A DNA stretch of 39,819 bases from JBDSZL01 sp039925145. GTDB lineage: Bacteria > Acidobacteriota > Vicinamibacteria > Vicinamibacterales > SCN-69-37. Below the pieces are notes generated by a model, which saw only the letters and a program-made list of their open reading frames with translations, had not been told where the DNA came from and made no database searches. Location of the stretch: the NCBI GenBank assembly GCA_039925145.1, contig JBDSZL010000075.1, forward strand, positions 1 to 39,819, written 5' to 3'. Every line of letters starts with the position of its first letter. Positions within the stretch are counted from its first letter, which is position 1. The position numbers and the translations under genes were made by a program. This document shows, one piece after another, positions 33,240 to 39,819 of the stretch.

Positions 33240-35077
33240 GGTCGCTTCAGCTGATCCTCGAGCGACTTGTAATCCTCGCGACCGGTGACCGCCGCTCCGA
33301 GCTTACCGGCGGCGATCCACTCGGCGCGCGCGCGTGGCAAGTCGTTGAGGGCGACGTGGACGGCGGCGGCATGGAGCAGAAGATCTGGATCCTCCGGCGC
33401 ACTTCGCAGCCCTTCCTCGAGGAAGAAGGCGGCCGCGCGGTCGTCGCCGTTGAGATGGTGCACCCAGCCGAGCGTGTCGATCACTGCTGGTTGCTTGGCG
33501 AGCCGATAGGCGCGCTCGGCGAACGGAAGCGCCTCTTTCGGCGATTTCTGGTACACGGCGAGCACGAACGCCAGGTTATTGAGTGCTGTGTGCTCGTCGG
33601 GATTGATCGCGAGCACGCGTCGGTACCGTTCGACCGCCTTGTCATAGGCCTTGTCGCTCTCATACTTCAGGGCCAGCTGCAGGTGGGCATCGACGAAGCG
33701 TGGATCGATTTCGGTGGCGCGGATCAAGAGCGCCTCGACGTTGGACGTAATGCCCCGGGCCACCTGGGCATCTTTTCGGAGCATCAATTTGACGGCCGCC
33801 GGGTTTTCGCCCCCCTGTGACGCGAGCGCCAGCCGACGGTCGCTGAACAGCCCAGGCAGTTCCGTGTCGGGATCGAGCGGCTTCGCGATTTGTGCCGTGG
33901 TCAGCGTCTTGCCCGGGAACGGGCGGCATAGGGGATCGCCAATGACGATGTTCTGCCAGCTGAGGAAGGGCATGGCCAGATAGAACGACTCGGCGAGGTT
34001 GAAGCCGGCCACGTAGACAGGAAACAGCACTTGCGGGCGAACGGTCGCGTCCAGATACGGCTCTTCGACGTGGGCTGAGATGCCCGTGATGCCGTCGCGG
34101 ATCAGATCGCCCGCCAGAGATTGAAAGCTCCCCCTGAAAACGGGGCCACCGTTGGGATTGCTCGGCTGCCACGATGCCGGCGGCTCGACGAACGTGCGGC
34201 CGTCCGTGCTCACGAACATGCCGCCGATGGCGCCCGGCACGAACGAAAGGCCGAACCGCCGAAGCTGGTTGGACGGGTCGTTCGAGCCCCACGAGTAATA
34301 GCCGAGTACCGGTCCTGTTTCCGAGGCGATCTTCGGTGTGGCGTCGAGGATCACGCGAGCGCCGGGCGCAGCCTTCAGCCGATCGGCGGCCGACTGCAGC
34401 CACCTGTCGCCGCCCCGGTCCCCGAGTGTCGCTTTCTGATCCAGCACAATCGCGCCGTTAGCAGCCGGCGCGACACCCCGATCGATCAGGCCTCTGACGT
34501 CAGCCACCGTAAAGCCATCGAGCCGTGTCACCAGATAGATGTCAGAGCTGAAGTGGGTGAACGGGCGCGCCTCGGCGAGCGGCCGCTCTGCCAGATAGAA
34601 GGGATTCTCGACACTGCCGACAAGCGTGGGGGACTGCCCGACGAGCTTGCGATAGAGCAGCGTCAGCTCCGAATCCACACTGGCCACCGTGCCGTCTCGC
34701 CCGCCCGTCCCGCCGATGCGGAGGGGGACGCCCTTGGTGAGCACGATGTAGAGAATTTGATCCTGGAGGCTTCTGCGCGCGAGTGCCAGGGCGATAGGCG
34801 CTTCGATGGTGGTTTCGTACGCGCTACGGCCGACGGCCTCGGTTGTGACCGTTTTGATACGGATGACCTGCTCGGGGGGGATGGCGCGCTTGGCGACGTA
34901 GTAGTCACCCACTTCCACCGAGTTTGGGCTGTCTGCGTTGATGACGAGGAGCACGTTCTCGACGGTCTGCGCCTGGGCCGCTCGGGTTGGCGTGAGCATC
35001 GCGAGTGCCAGCCCCGTCAGGGCCAAGAGCCGGAGCGTCAGGCGCGTGGGGGCGGTCGGTGGTGGTGCTGGTGTCAT
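33236..35077 (-). CDS. TIGR03790-family secreted protein with C-terminal TPR domain
   Basis: A 613-residue exported protein with a signal peptide ending around AAQAQ (about 36). The TIGR03790 domain follows: NVLLVINADSPNSVEVGDYY, YVAKRAIPPEQVIRI, YIVLTKGVPLRI, then VDSELTLLYRK, YLVTRLDGFTVADVRGLID, LGYYSWGSND, AHVEEPYL and the late FYLAMPFLSWQNIVIGDPLCRPF. The second part from about 440 is TPR-like (YDKAVERYRRVLAINPDEH and following units). The domain is found in PEP-CTERM-encoding bacteria; function unknown. The TPR extension may dock it to the same machinery as the TPR lipoproteins. First gene of the five-gene operon, coupled to the YdcF-like gene by an ATGA overlap. Confidence 0.88.
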   Translation of the reverse strand: MTPAPPPTAPTRLTLRLLALTGLALAMLTPTRAAQAQTVENVLLVINADSPNSVEVGDYYVAKRAIPPEQVIRIKTVTTEAVGRSAYETTIEAPIALALARRSLQDQILYIVLTKGVPLRIGGTGGRDGTVASVDSELTLLYRKLVGQSPTLVGSVENPFYLAERPLAEARPFTHFSSDIYLVTRLDGFTVADVRGLIDRGVAPAANGAIVLDQKATLGDRGGDRWLQSAADRLKAAPGARVILDATPKIASETGPVLGYYSWGSNDPSNQLRRFGLSFVPGAIGGMFVSTDGRTFVEPPASWQPSNPNGGPVFRGSFQSLAGDLIRDGITGISAHVEEPYLDATVRPQVLFPVYVAGFNLAESFYLAMPFLSWQNIVIGDPLCRPFPGKTLTTAQIAKPLDPDTELPGLFSDRRLALASQGGENPAAVKLMLRKDAQVARGITSNVEALLIRATEIDPRFVDAHLQLALKYESDKAYDKAVERYRRVLAINPDEHTALNNLAFVLAVYQKSPKEALPFAERAYRLAKQPAVIDTLGWVHHLNGDDRAAAFFLEEGLRSAPEDPDLLLHAAAVHVALNDLPRARAEWIAAGKLGAAVTGREDYKSLEDQLKRP

Positions 35078-35099
35078 GGCTATTATGGGTTATCGGCAC

Positions 35100-35141
35100 A
35101 AACAGAAAAGTCTCCGCCAATCCCGTGGGATCGGCGGAGAC
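35100..35141 (-). terminator. Rho-independent terminator of the second PEP-CTERM gene
   Basis: A stem of about 15 base pairs with one mismatch (35110-35124 with 35128-35142, GTG loop on plus) is followed on the minus strand by TTTTCTGTTT. It lies about 35 bases after the stop of the minus-strand PEP-CTERM gene and just before the TIGR03790-type gene, separating the two transcription units. Confidence 0.88.
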
Positions 35142-35174
35142 CCTGAAACCCTGCGGCGTCGATGAGCCGGGATG

Positions 35175-36056
35175 TTAGACCGCGTCGGTCGTCTTGCCGG
35201 CGCGTCGCTTGCGGAGCGCGCTGGCGCCGAGCAGCAGCCCGGAGCCGAGCAGAATCATGGAGCTGGGCTCGGGCACTTCCGGCGCGTTGAAGGGCTGAAC
35301 CGAGCCGAGGTTGGCGCGGACCGCCCATTCCTCATAGCCGTCGTTGTTGCCGTAGTCAAGGGTGGCACCGAACTGCGACCAGAGGTAGAGGTTCTTGTTC
35401 TCGTTCCAGCCGGTCAGGGGCTTGGGGATGTAGACGAACAGGTCGCCTGAGCCACTGCCCGCGTTCAAGCTGTAGTTCAACAGGACGTCGTTGTTTCCGC
35501 TGCTGTCGAGGTCGTACATCTTGCTGGGGCCGCAGGTGCCGCCGAAGTAGTCGGTGCTCGAATTCGAATAGCAGAGCTGAAGTCCGTCGAGCGACAGCAG
35601 CGGGTCGGCCTTGGTTTGGTTGATGTCGAGCAGGAACTCGTAGTAGACCTTGCCGGCGATGGTCACTTCGGGCACCTCCGCCCATGTGAGCGAGTGCGTG
35701 AACGTGGGGCTCGAGTTCTCGTCGCCGTAGGCCGGCTTGCCGAAGTGCGGCCCGCGGTAGTCGGTGTTCATGCCGTCAACGATGTCCTGATTGGCGGCGC
35801 TGATTCGAACGAACGAGTCAATCACGCCACTTCCGGTCGACTGATGGTCGGTGACCGTCCAGAGGGCCCCGCCAAAGCTCCAGTAGGTGATCCCGTCGAC
35901 CACCGCGGTGCCGCCGCAACCCGGATCCGGATTCTGACAGGATCCCGATCCCCCGGTGAGATTGAGCTCAGATGCACGAGCCGAACTCGGGAGCGCGATC
36001 AAGACTCCGAAGGCGATAGCAGCAACGACCGGGAAAGTGCGAACGACGCGTTTCAT
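35175..36056 (-). CDS. PEP-CTERM sorting-domain protein
   Basis: A 293-residue secreted protein. The signal peptide reads MKRVVRTFPVVAAIAFGVLI and cleaves near ARA. The body is beta-rich with Gly, Ser, Asn and aromatic residues, and two cysteine pairs, one near the N-terminus (SCQNPDPGC) and one further on. The C-terminal sorting signal is VPEPSSMILLGSGLLLGASA followed by the basic tail LRKRRAGKTTDAV. The start at ATG 36056 has AGGAG ten bases upstream. A candidate sigma-54 promoter lies at 36108-36123 and a terminator follows. It is divergent from the third TPR lipoprotein. Its role in the matrix is unknown. Confidence 0.93.
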   Translation of the reverse strand: MKRVVRTFPVVAAIAFGVLIALPSSARASELNLTGGSGSCQNPDPGCGGTAVVDGITYWSFGGALWTVTDHQSTGSGVIDSFVRISAANQDIVDGMNTDYRGPHFGKPAYGDENSSPTFTHSLTWAEVPEVTIAGKVYYEFLLDINQTKADPLLSLDGLQLCYSNSSTDYFGGTCGPSKMYDLDSSGNNDVLLNYSLNAGSGSGDLFVYIPKPLTGWNENKNLYLWSQFGATLDYGNNDGYEEWAVRANLGSVQPFNAPEVPEPSSMILLGSGLLLGASALRKRRAGKTTDAV

Positions 36057-36107
36057 GGGCTGGGATTCTCCTGCTGGCGGGTCTGACACCAGCGCGACCA
36101 GGCAGAA

Positions 36108-36123
36108 TGCAATTCCTGTGCTC
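36108..36123 (-). promoter_or_regulatory. Candidate sigma-54 promoter of the second PEP-CTERM gene
   Basis: Read on the minus strand: GAGCACAGGAATTGCA. The -12 part (TTGCA) is perfect and GCAC of the -24 part matches at correct spacing, but one G of the invariant GG is an A. It would give a leader of about 40 bases. Confidence 0.4.
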
Positions 36124-36275
36124 AAAAGTCGATTTCCGTTTGAGGCGTGTCCTGGCTCACGATTCTACGCGTTCTCGTTCGAAGGCGGCCTCGAAGCAGA
36201 CTTAAGTCCGAACCGGCTGACACGGCTGAATTTACGCGCTCGAACGACCAAGACCACCGACGAGAAGACGGGCGG

Positions 36276-36304
36276 CCGACAGCCCCTTGCTTTGCGGGTA
36301 CAAT
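36276..36304 (+). promoter_or_regulatory. Candidate housekeeping promoter of the third TPR lipoprotein gene
   Basis: TACAAT at 36299-36304 is preceded 17 bases upstream by CCGACA at 36276-36281, four of six bases matching TTGACA. Transcription would begin close to 36311, leaving a short leader of about 14 bases before ATG 36325. Confidence 0.35.
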
Positions 36305-36324
36305 CCTTGCCTCGTGACCCTGCG

Positions 36325-38595
36325 ATGAACCGGTTGAAGCTCCTCTCGATTGTCCTGCTGATTTTACTGGTCGCCGCCTGCAATTCCCCGGAGGCCAAGA
36401 AGCAGAAATTCCTCGACAGCGGCGCTCGTTATTTCGCGGCCAAGCGCTACAGCGAAGCCGAACTCGAATACTCGCGCGCCCTGCAGATCGATCCGACCCT
36501 CGCCGCCGGGTACGAGGGGCTCGCCAAGGTGTACATCGAAACCGGTAATAAACTCAATGCGTGGCAGGCCTACCAACGGGCAGCCGAGATGAGCCCGAAC
36601 GATATCGAGCTACAGATTCGCGCCGGAGGCATGCTCCTTGTCGCGCAGCGGTTCGACGACGCCCGCCGCGTGGCCGAACGGATTCTGGAAAAAGATCCGA
36701 AAAACGTCTATGCGTTGGTGCTGCGGGCCAACTCGCTCGTCGGGCTCGAGAGCATGGACACGGCTATCAAATTGGTGGAAGAGGCCATTCAGCTGGCGCC
36801 TCAGGAAAGCGACTTGTACACCAACCTGGCGTCGCTGCAGGCGAGTAGCGGACAGCGCGCCGATGCCGAGGCCACCTACCAGCGCGCGATCGCGGCCGCA
36901 CCCACCAAGGCCGATGCCTACCTGGCCTTCGGCAATTTCTACTGGGCGACGGGCCGACCGCAGCTGGCCGAGCAGCAGCTTCGCAAAGCCCTCGAGCTCG
37001 AGCCAAAGAACCTGCTGGCACACCGGGCCATGGCAACGTTCTACCTCGGTGCCGGGGTGCCGCTGAAGGCCGAGCCGGATCTGAAATATCTCGCTGATTC
37101 GTCAGGGGATATCGCCCATCGCGTGGCCCTTGCCGACTACTACATCTCCACCAGCCGTCACGACCAGGGCGCGACGCTGCTCGAGGCGCTCGCGAAGAAC
37201 CCGGCGACCGAAGCCGACGCGCGCACGCGGCTGGCGGCGCTGGCCTACGCCGACGGGCACCATGAGCAGGCTGCCAAGAGCGTCGTGGATGTGCTGGCCA
37301 AGTTCCCGCGCTATGCCCCGGCGCTGCTGCTTCAGGCCCGGTTCGCCCTCGGGCGCGGTCAGCACGACGAAGCGCTGCGGCTCGCAGTGGAGGCGACCAG
37401 CGCGCGGCCTGACTACGTGCAGGCCCTCTACCTCGTGGGACAGTTGCACGCCGAGAACGGCGACTATTTTCAGGCGTCTGAAGCCTACAAGGCCCTGCTG
37501 CGAGCGAATCCGCTGGCGACTCGAGCCCAAATCGAGTTGTCGCGGACGCTTTACGCCAATGGCGCCACGGACTCGGCCGATGAGTACATGACCCATGCAC
37601 TCAAGCGGATTCCGCAGGATCAGAACACCAGGCTCCTGCTGGTGCGGGCGCTGCTCGAGCGTGACGACCTGGCGACCGCCAGTACCCAGTTGAGCGCGCT
37701 CAGCGCGCAGTACCCCTCGTCGCCCGCCGTGCAGTCGCTCCTGGGCACACTCAATTTCCGAAAGCGCGACTACAACGCGGCCCGGACCTGGTACGAACGC
37801 GCCCTGAAGACAGACCCAAGGCTGCTCGATGCGATTTCGGGTCTGGTCGGACTCGACTTGGCAGCCCGGCGTCCCGCCGATGCGTTGCGCCGCGTGGAGA
37901 CCGCCCTTGCGCGCGCGCCAAGGAGCGAGCAACTGCTGCTGCTCCAGGCCCGGACGTTTGGCGCCACCGGCGATTTCGTCAAGGCCGAGCAGACCTTGCG
38001 GCGCGTCATCGACATGCACCCTGACGGGTTCGAGGGTTATGGCATGCTGGGCCAGCTGCTCTACGACCGAGGCCGGCTCGCCGAGGGGCGGGCGGAGTTT
38101 CAGAAGCTTGTCGCACTTCGGCCGAGGGCCGTCCCGGCTCGCACAATGCTGGCCGTCATCCTTCGCGCCGAGGGGAAGACCGACGAGGCGGTTGACGAGT
38201 ACAAGAAGGTCATCGCCATCGACCCGCAGTCGCCGGTGGCCTCGAACAATCTGGCCTGGATCTACGCCGAGCGCGGCGTCAATCTCGACGAGGCCGTGGT
38301 TCTCGCGCGCGCCGCCAAGAAGCGGCTGCCTGACGTGGTCGAAGTCACCGACACGTTGGGATGGGTCTACTACCGTAACGGTGCGGATAATCTTCTCAGT
38401 CTCGCGGTGCCCCTGCTGCAGGAAGTCGTGACGAAGGCACCGCGCAACTCGCTCTTCCGGTATCACCTGGGCGCGGCGTACGCGAGGGCGGAGCGCCCGC
38501 AGGATGCCCGGCGTGAGCTCGAGGACGCGCTGAAGCTGAGCCCCGACTTTCATGGCGCGGCGGAAAGCCGCCGGATTCTCGCCACGCTCAAGTAA
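36325..38595 (+). CDS. prsT: PrsT-type TPR-repeat lipoprotein (third paralog)
   Basis: A 756-residue lipoprotein whose signal peptide ends LLVAAC with lipidated Cys19. The TPR array starts at KKQKFLDSGARYFAAKRYSEA and runs to the end, with about 18-20 repeats, including DYFQASEAYKALLRANPLA and GKTDEAVDEYKKVIAIDPQS. The C-terminal motif SPVASNNLAWIYAERGVNLDEA followed by VTDTLGWVYYRNG is shared with the two paralogs. The start at ATG 36325 gives the lipobox signal; a longer frame extends through the intergenic region and is rejected. It sits between two PEP-CTERM genes, supporting a role in handling those proteins or the polymer they associate with. Confidence 0.88.
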   Translation: MNRLKLLSIVLLILLVAACNSPEAKKQKFLDSGARYFAAKRYSEAELEYSRALQIDPTLAAGYEGLAKVYIETGNKLNAWQAYQRAAEMSPNDIELQIRAGGMLLVAQRFDDARRVAERILEKDPKNVYALVLRANSLVGLESMDTAIKLVEEAIQLAPQESDLYTNLASLQASSGQRADAEATYQRAIAAAPTKADAYLAFGNFYWATGRPQLAEQQLRKALELEPKNLLAHRAMATFYLGAGVPLKAEPDLKYLADSSGDIAHRVALADYYISTSRHDQGATLLEALAKNPATEADARTRLAALAYADGHHEQAAKSVVDVLAKFPRYAPALLLQARFALGRGQHDEALRLAVEATSARPDYVQALYLVGQLHAENGDYFQASEAYKALLRANPLATRAQIELSRTLYANGATDSADEYMTHALKRIPQDQNTRLLLVRALLERDDLATASTQLSALSAQYPSSPAVQSLLGTLNFRKRDYNAARTWYERALKTDPRLLDAISGLVGLDLAARRPADALRRVETALARAPRSEQLLLLQARTFGATGDFVKAEQTLRRVIDMHPDGFEGYGMLGQLLYDRGRLAEGRAEFQKLVALRPRAVPARTMLAVILRAEGKTDEAVDEYKKVIAIDPQSPVASNNLAWIYAERGVNLDEAVVLARAAKKRLPDVVEVTDTLGWVYYRNGADNLLSLAVPLLQEVVTKAPRNSLFRYHLGAAYARAERPQDARRELEDALKLSPDFHGAAESRRILATLK

Positions 38596-38775
38596 CTCCC
38601 GCCGTAAGTGCGACGCTCGGTCGGTCCGCCAGGGACTCGGCCTGCGCGCCCACCGGATCTTTAGTCGGCGCCATTCGCGATTTCAGCGATAACAGGCCTG
38701 TAATCGCTAGATGTCCCGCGTCAAAACGCCGGCGATTCCTGGGCGATCGACGCGCTAGTACTGGCCACCCGCCCA

Positions 38776-38791
38776 CGGCACAACCCGTGCT
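38776..38791 (+). promoter_or_regulatory. Candidate sigma-54 promoter of the third PEP-CTERM gene
   Basis: CGGCACAACCCGTGCT has GGCAC and TGC of the -24/-12 consensus, with GG and GC exactly ten bases apart. Transcription near 38803 would leave a leader of about 40 bases before ATG 38844. Confidence 0.5.
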
Positions 38792-38843
38792 CCATACGAC
38801 AGCAGCCGGGCTCTTCGAAGCCGGCCTTGGAGTAGTGACAATT

Positions 38844-39560
38844 ATGAGACGACAGACGTGGCACGTGTTCTTCGGCGCAGTCCTGGCTGTTTTGGGCCTG
38901 GGCGTCGGCAAGGCGTCAGCAAGCCCGATCGTGACCTTTTCAGGGGCCCCTGCTGGGCTGACGTTCACGATCGAGAGCGTCACCCCCTCGGCTGATCTGT
39001 TCAGCGCGGACGGCACCAGCGACACATTCGACGTCACGCTGCAACTCGTGACCTCTACGGCTTATGTGGATGTGGGTGGAACGAACTTCCTGCAGGGCAT
39101 CTCCCTGGACGTCGGCACCTCGCTCGATGCCGGGCTGCTTGCCGGCTTCTCAGGCCTGTCGGGCCTGAGTTGGAGCACGTCCCCCAATATCAGCGTGAAC
39201 AGCTCGGCGCAGTGCGGGGGGGCCGACGCAGGCGCCATCTGCACGGAGGAAAGCCCGGCAGGAACCAACCTGGCGCTGGATGCGAACGGCACCTACCGAT
39301 GGATTTTCAAGGTCGATCTCGGACCGTCGGGTTTCGCCCCAACCACCGGGCTCATCGTGGGCATCGCCACCCTGGAGAACAACGGGCAGTTCAAAAAGAT
39401 TGGCGGGCCGTTGCAGTTTTCCGGCGGGTCGCTCAGCAGTGACCGCGAGATCAGCGAGTCTGTCACCGTTGCCGAGACTCCCGAACCGGCGTCGATGGTG
39501 CTTCTCGGTACGGGCCTCGCGGCGGTGCTCCTCTCGCGGTATCGCGCGCGCCGCTCGTAA
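38844..39560 (+). CDS. PEP-CTERM sorting-domain protein
   Basis: A 238-residue secreted protein. The signal peptide runs from MRRQTWHVFFGAVLAVLGLG to about KASA. The body is beta-rich, with a cysteine pair in QCGGADAGAIC. The C-terminal signal is TPEPASMVLLGTGLAAVLLS followed by RYRARRS; here Thr replaces the common Val before PEP. The start at ATG 38844 is preceded by GGAG about eleven bases upstream; an in-frame start at 38787 would spoil the signal peptide. It follows the third TPR lipoprotein on the same strand with a gap of about 250 bases that contains its own candidate promoter. Confidence 0.92.
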   Translation: MRRQTWHVFFGAVLAVLGLGVGKASASPIVTFSGAPAGLTFTIESVTPSADLFSADGTSDTFDVTLQLVTSTAYVDVGGTNFLQGISLDVGTSLDAGLLAGFSGLSGLSWSTSPNISVNSSAQCGGADAGAICTEESPAGTNLALDANGTYRWIFKVDLGPSGFAPTTGLIVGIATLENNGQFKKIGGPLQFSGGSLSSDREISESVTVAETPEPASMVLLGTGLAAVLLSRYRARRS

Positions 39561-39585
39561 CACTCTCGAGTGCAATGTGCAATGT

Positions 39586-39612
39586 GGGGGCACGTCCACT
39601 GGAAGCGCCCCC
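39586..39612 (+). terminator. Weak hairpin after the third PEP-CTERM gene
   Basis: GGGGGC at 39586-39591 can pair with GCCCCC at 39607-39612, about 25 bases after the stop codon. The loop is 15 bases and the following T-run is poor, so termination is uncertain. Confidence 0.3.
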
Positions 39613-39695
39613 GTCTCATTTGGCATTCAGAACGAGGGCCCTATCTTCTACGCCGATCCCAACGCAGCCCCTTTATTCATTCCGCTGGAAGACTA

Positions 39696-39819
39696 GAGCC
39701 TGTTATGAACTTCCGGCCGCCAGCGCGTGCGGAAGCATGAGGCACGCGAAGGCGAGATAGTGATAAGCGGCGAGCGTCGCCGCGAGGCGCTCATAGTCGC
39801 GCGCCAAGCGCCGGAAGCG
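39696..39819 (-). mobile_element. IS5-type insertion sequence, right-edge fragment
   Basis: The last ~125 bases contain the 3' end of a transposase gene and, just outside its stop, GAGCCTGTTATGAAC at about 39696-39710, which looks like the terminal inverted repeat of IS5-group elements and overlaps the transposase stop. The other end of the element lies beyond the window. Confidence 0.7.
39703..39819 (-). CDS. IS5-family transposase, C-terminal 38 residues (partial)
   Basis: The frame enters from the right edge and stops at TAA (39703-39705 on the plus strand). The peptide begins RFRRLARDYERLAATLAAYH and continues YLAFACLMLPHALAAGSS. R-R-L-x-R-D-Y-E-R-x-x-x-T is the classical C-terminal signature of IS5-group DDE transposases, where the glutamate is the last residue of the catalytic triad region. 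The rest of the gene is outside the window, so it cannot be judged whether the element is intact. Confidence 0.82.
   Translation of the reverse strand, partial: RFRRLARDYERLAATLAAYHYLAFACLMLPHALAAGSS

Noticed and set aside
36296..36311. Sigma-54-like sequence GGGTACAATCCTTGCC before the third TPR gene
   Set aside because: Spacing of GG and GC fits, but transcription would begin at the start codon itself; an overlapping TACAAT -10 box is a better explanation.
37102..38553. Minus-strand frame of 483 codons opposite the third TPR lipoprotein
   Set aside because: Shadow of a TPR array; no domain, no ribosome site.

Overview
The window is about 40 kb of GC-rich, gene-dense DNA from a Gram-negative bacterium. 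It carries an exosortase (EpsH/XrtA type) with EpsI, three PEP-CTERM substrate proteins, three large TPR lipoproteins of the PrsT type, an exosortase-associated asparagine-synthase-like amidotransferase, a TIGR03790-type protein, a YdcF-type protein and many glycosyltransferases. This set is typical of environmental, extracellular-polysaccharide-producing Gram-negatives. The overall style fits Acidobacteriota (Vicinamibacteria-like), but that placement is an inference because no rRNA or other marker gene is present.

Layout. (1) 1-4050, plus strand: a gene-poor, compositionally more mixed segment with the 3' end of a probable glycosyltransferase (3-131), a long stretch without a convincing gene, a SAM methyltransferase, a WbsX-type protein and a GT2 glycosyltransferase. 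(2) 4055-7646, minus strand: a GT2 glycosyltransferase and a Wzm/Wzt-type polysaccharide ABC exporter. (3) 7886-10435, minus: a secreted subtilisin-like protease with two nearly identical C-terminal discoidin-like domains. (4) 10725-12221, plus: a GT-C/GT39-like membrane glycosyltransferase. (5) 12241-21694, minus: a probable seven-gene operon read as exosortase, EpsI, TPR lipoprotein, oxidoreductase-epimerase fusion, GT2, methyltransferase, GT-C glycosyltransferase. (6) 22121-25811, plus: a tight four-gene operon encoding a FeeM/GNAT-like acyltransferase, a methyltransferase with hydrophobic segments, a ThiF/MoeB-type E1-like adenylyltransferase and a nitroreductase-like flavoprotein. (7) 26027-26986, plus: a PEP-CTERM protein followed by a strong terminator. 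(8) 27122-35077, minus: a five-gene operon read as TIGR03790-TPR protein, YdcF-like protein, GT4 glycosyltransferase, TPR lipoprotein, AsnB-like amidotransferase. (9) 35175-39560: two further PEP-CTERM proteins around a third TPR lipoprotein. (10) 39703-39819: the C-terminus of an IS5-type transposase running off the right edge.

How the genes work together (inference from known families): the glycosyltransferases, sugar oxidoreductase/epimerase and ABC exporter would build and export a surface polysaccharide. The exosortase with EpsI would process PEP-CTERM proteins at the membrane, with the TPR lipoproteins as envelope scaffolds. The most intriguing part is the operon at 22121-25811, which looks like a small-molecule (acyl-amino-acid-like) pathway inside the exosortase locus. 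It and all three PEP-CTERM genes have candidate sigma-54 (-24/-12) promoter sequences upstream, so they may form one regulon.
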